From positions 124,001 through 188,000 of the forward strand of contig NZ_JANUGP010000013.1 of NCBI RefSeq assembly GCF_024753135.1: a DNA stretch of 64,000 nucleotides, in the 5' to 3' direction. Positions 63,014 to 64,000 of the stretch are shown piece by piece. The position numbers and the translations under genes were made by a program. The notes below the pieces were generated by a model. The model searched no databases. It was not told where the DNA came from and saw only the letters and a program-made list of their open reading frames with translations. Each line of letters begins with the position of its first letter. Positions within the stretch are counted from its first letter, which is position 1. The stretch comes from Streptomyces pyxinicus (lineage in GTDB: Bacteria; Actinomycetota; Actinomycetes; Streptomycetales; Streptomycetaceae).

Positions 63014-64000
63014 TCAGGACAGTCTCCGTGCCGCGGGGCGCTGGGCGGCAGGATCGCCGCCGGCGGGCAGCGGCACCTTCAGCTTCCGTGTCGCGTCCCG
63101 GAGTTGTTCGAGGTGCCGGGGGGTCAGCTCGCCGGTGTCGTCGAGGTGCACGGCACAGGCCGTGGTGGTGTCCACGAGCCGTTCCAGCGCGTCGGCGACG
63201 ACGTCCGCGCCCTCGGCGTGCCGGGCGAGCGGGGGCAGTTCGGCGGCGGCGAGGGCGATGGCGGTACGCGCCTCGGCGAGGGTGCGATAGGCCTCCCGGC
63301 GCAGCGCCCAGCGCTCGGCGCGGTCGCCGGACCCGCCGAGGACGTGCCGGAGATAGGCGTCCGCGGCGTCCGTGGCCACGGCGATCCGGGCCCGGACCCC
63401 GCCGCCGCGCTGCCCCGGCATCGGCAGGTGTCCCACGACCAGCACCAGCGCGCAGGCCAGGAGCGTCTCCCCGATCCTGCTGAGGGAGGCCCCGGGGTCC
63501 CCGCCGACCATGACCAGGGCGAGCACGAGCACCGTGGCGACGGCGGTCACGGCCGCGAAGTGCCGGGTGGAGAGGGGGACGAGCGCCCCGCACACCGCCA
63601 CCAGGACGATCAGCCCCGCCGGCCGGGGCAGCGCCGCGGCGAGTCCGGCGAAGACCAGCGCGCCGAGCACGGTGCCGGCGGCCCGGCACAGCACCCGGGA
63701 GGCGAGCGGTCCGAGGTCGGGCTTGACCAGGAAGACGGTGGTGGCGGGCAGCCAGTACCAGTGCTGGTGCGGGCCGTACCAGCCGGTGCGGTGCAGGGCC
63801 TGCGCGATGGCGACGCTGCCGCCGAAGCAGAGGGCGACGCGCAGGGCGTACTCGCGTCCGCCCGTCCCGAAGGCGGCGCGCACGGCGTCGAGCGCCCCGC
63901 GGCGCCGGGCGAGCAGCCGGTGGTGGGCGCCGTCGGCGCGGTCGAAGGCCACGGCGGCCCGCAGCAGCGCGTCGTCCAGCGCGCGCAGGGCGGGGACGAC
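63014..64000 (-). CDS. FUSC-family membrane protein, C-terminal part (5' end outside window)
   Basis: A membrane protein of the FUSC (fusaric-acid-resistance-like) family. The frame is still open at base 64000, so the N-terminal half is missing; about 329 residues are visible. There are several helices with the pattern YALRVALCFGGSVAIAQALHRTGWYGPHQHWYWLPATTVFLVKPDLGPLASRVLCRAAGTVLGAL, then a cytoplasmic helical tail (LVDTTTACAVHLDDTGELTPRHLEQL). FUSC-type proteins are thought to export small aromatic acids or related compounds; the substrate here is unknown. Confidence 0.88.
   Translation of the reverse strand, partial: VVPALRALDDALLRAAVAFDRADGAHHRLLARRRGALDAVRAAFGTGGREYALRVALCFGGSVAIAQALHRTGWYGPHQHWYWLPATTVFLVKPDLGPLASRVLCRAAGTVLGALVFAGLAAALPRPAGLIVLVAVCGALVPLSTRHFAAVTAVATVLVLALVMVGGDPGASLSRIGETLLACALVLVVGHLPMPGQRGGGVRARIAVATDAADAYLRHVLGGSGDRAERWALRREAYRTLAEARTAIALAAAELPPLARHAEGADVVADALERLVDTTTACAVHLDDTGELTPRHLEQLRDATRKLKVPLPAGGDPAAQRPAARRLS

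Overview
This window is a piece of a Streptomyces-type chromosome. It has very high GC, strong third-position GC in every real gene, many GTG starts, gene pairs with 4-bp ATGA/GTGA overlaps, the sporulation regulator WhiA, RbpA-like and DUF397/XRE proteins, and 3-dehydroquinase and glycolytic genes in the order I recall from S. coelicolor around SCO1935 to SCO1980 (from memory, not a search). No mobile element, rRNA, tRNA or CRISPR array was recognised. Both ends are cut inside genes: transketolase at base 1 and a FUSC-family membrane protein at base 64000.

Layout: 1-5782 (+) is a pentose-phosphate operon tkt-tal-zwf-opcA-pgl closed by a 17-bp perfect hairpin. 5976-7743 holds two small secreted proteins and a DsbA-like lipoprotein. 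7829-14958 (-) carries pgi, an MFS exporter, an RbpA-family gene, secG and the lower-glycolysis genes tpiA, pgk and gap, split by strong hairpins. 15279-18233 (-) is a large secreted M14 carboxypeptidase. 18404-23680 (-) is the tightly overlapping operon uvrC-rapZ-yvcK-whiA. 24142-27954 has an XRE-like protein, a Rieske lipoprotein and a LacI regulator with a PfkB kinase behind a double LacI-type operator. 28128-32876 has uvrA, a DinB-fold isomerase and a metallo-beta-lactamase-fold protein. 33248-35807 is a polar amino-acid ABC importer. 35821-40098 has aroQ, a second MFS transporter, a ChaA-type antiporter and TerC. 40323-42967 has two TerD proteins, one fused to an FtsK-like domain. 43125-52516 has uvrB, an MHYT sensor, a secreted GDPD, ogt, a pseudouridine-degradation pair, a methyltransferase and CorA. 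52588-64000 is more accessory: a degenerate kinase, a multiply frameshifted pseudogene, DUF2293, an orphan gltD, a 4 x 22-bp repeat, a WhiJ-like XRE/DUF397/anti-sigma module, an ABC exporter, a 58-aa protein, a DUF899 protein and FUSC.

The most striking pattern is regulatory. uvrA, uvrB, uvrC, ogt and one MFS transporter each carry the actinobacterial RecA-NDp/PafBC promoter signature (TTGTCRGTG, 8 bp, TANNNT). In uvrB, uvrC and ogt the -10 box ends 6-7 bases before the start codon, which implies leaderless mRNAs. The window therefore contains a dispersed DNA-damage regulon covering all three excinuclease subunits, alkyl repair and a transporter of unknown substrate. A second candidate system is the WhiJ-like module at 57006-59789, with a 15-bp palindromic operator in its divergent promoter region.
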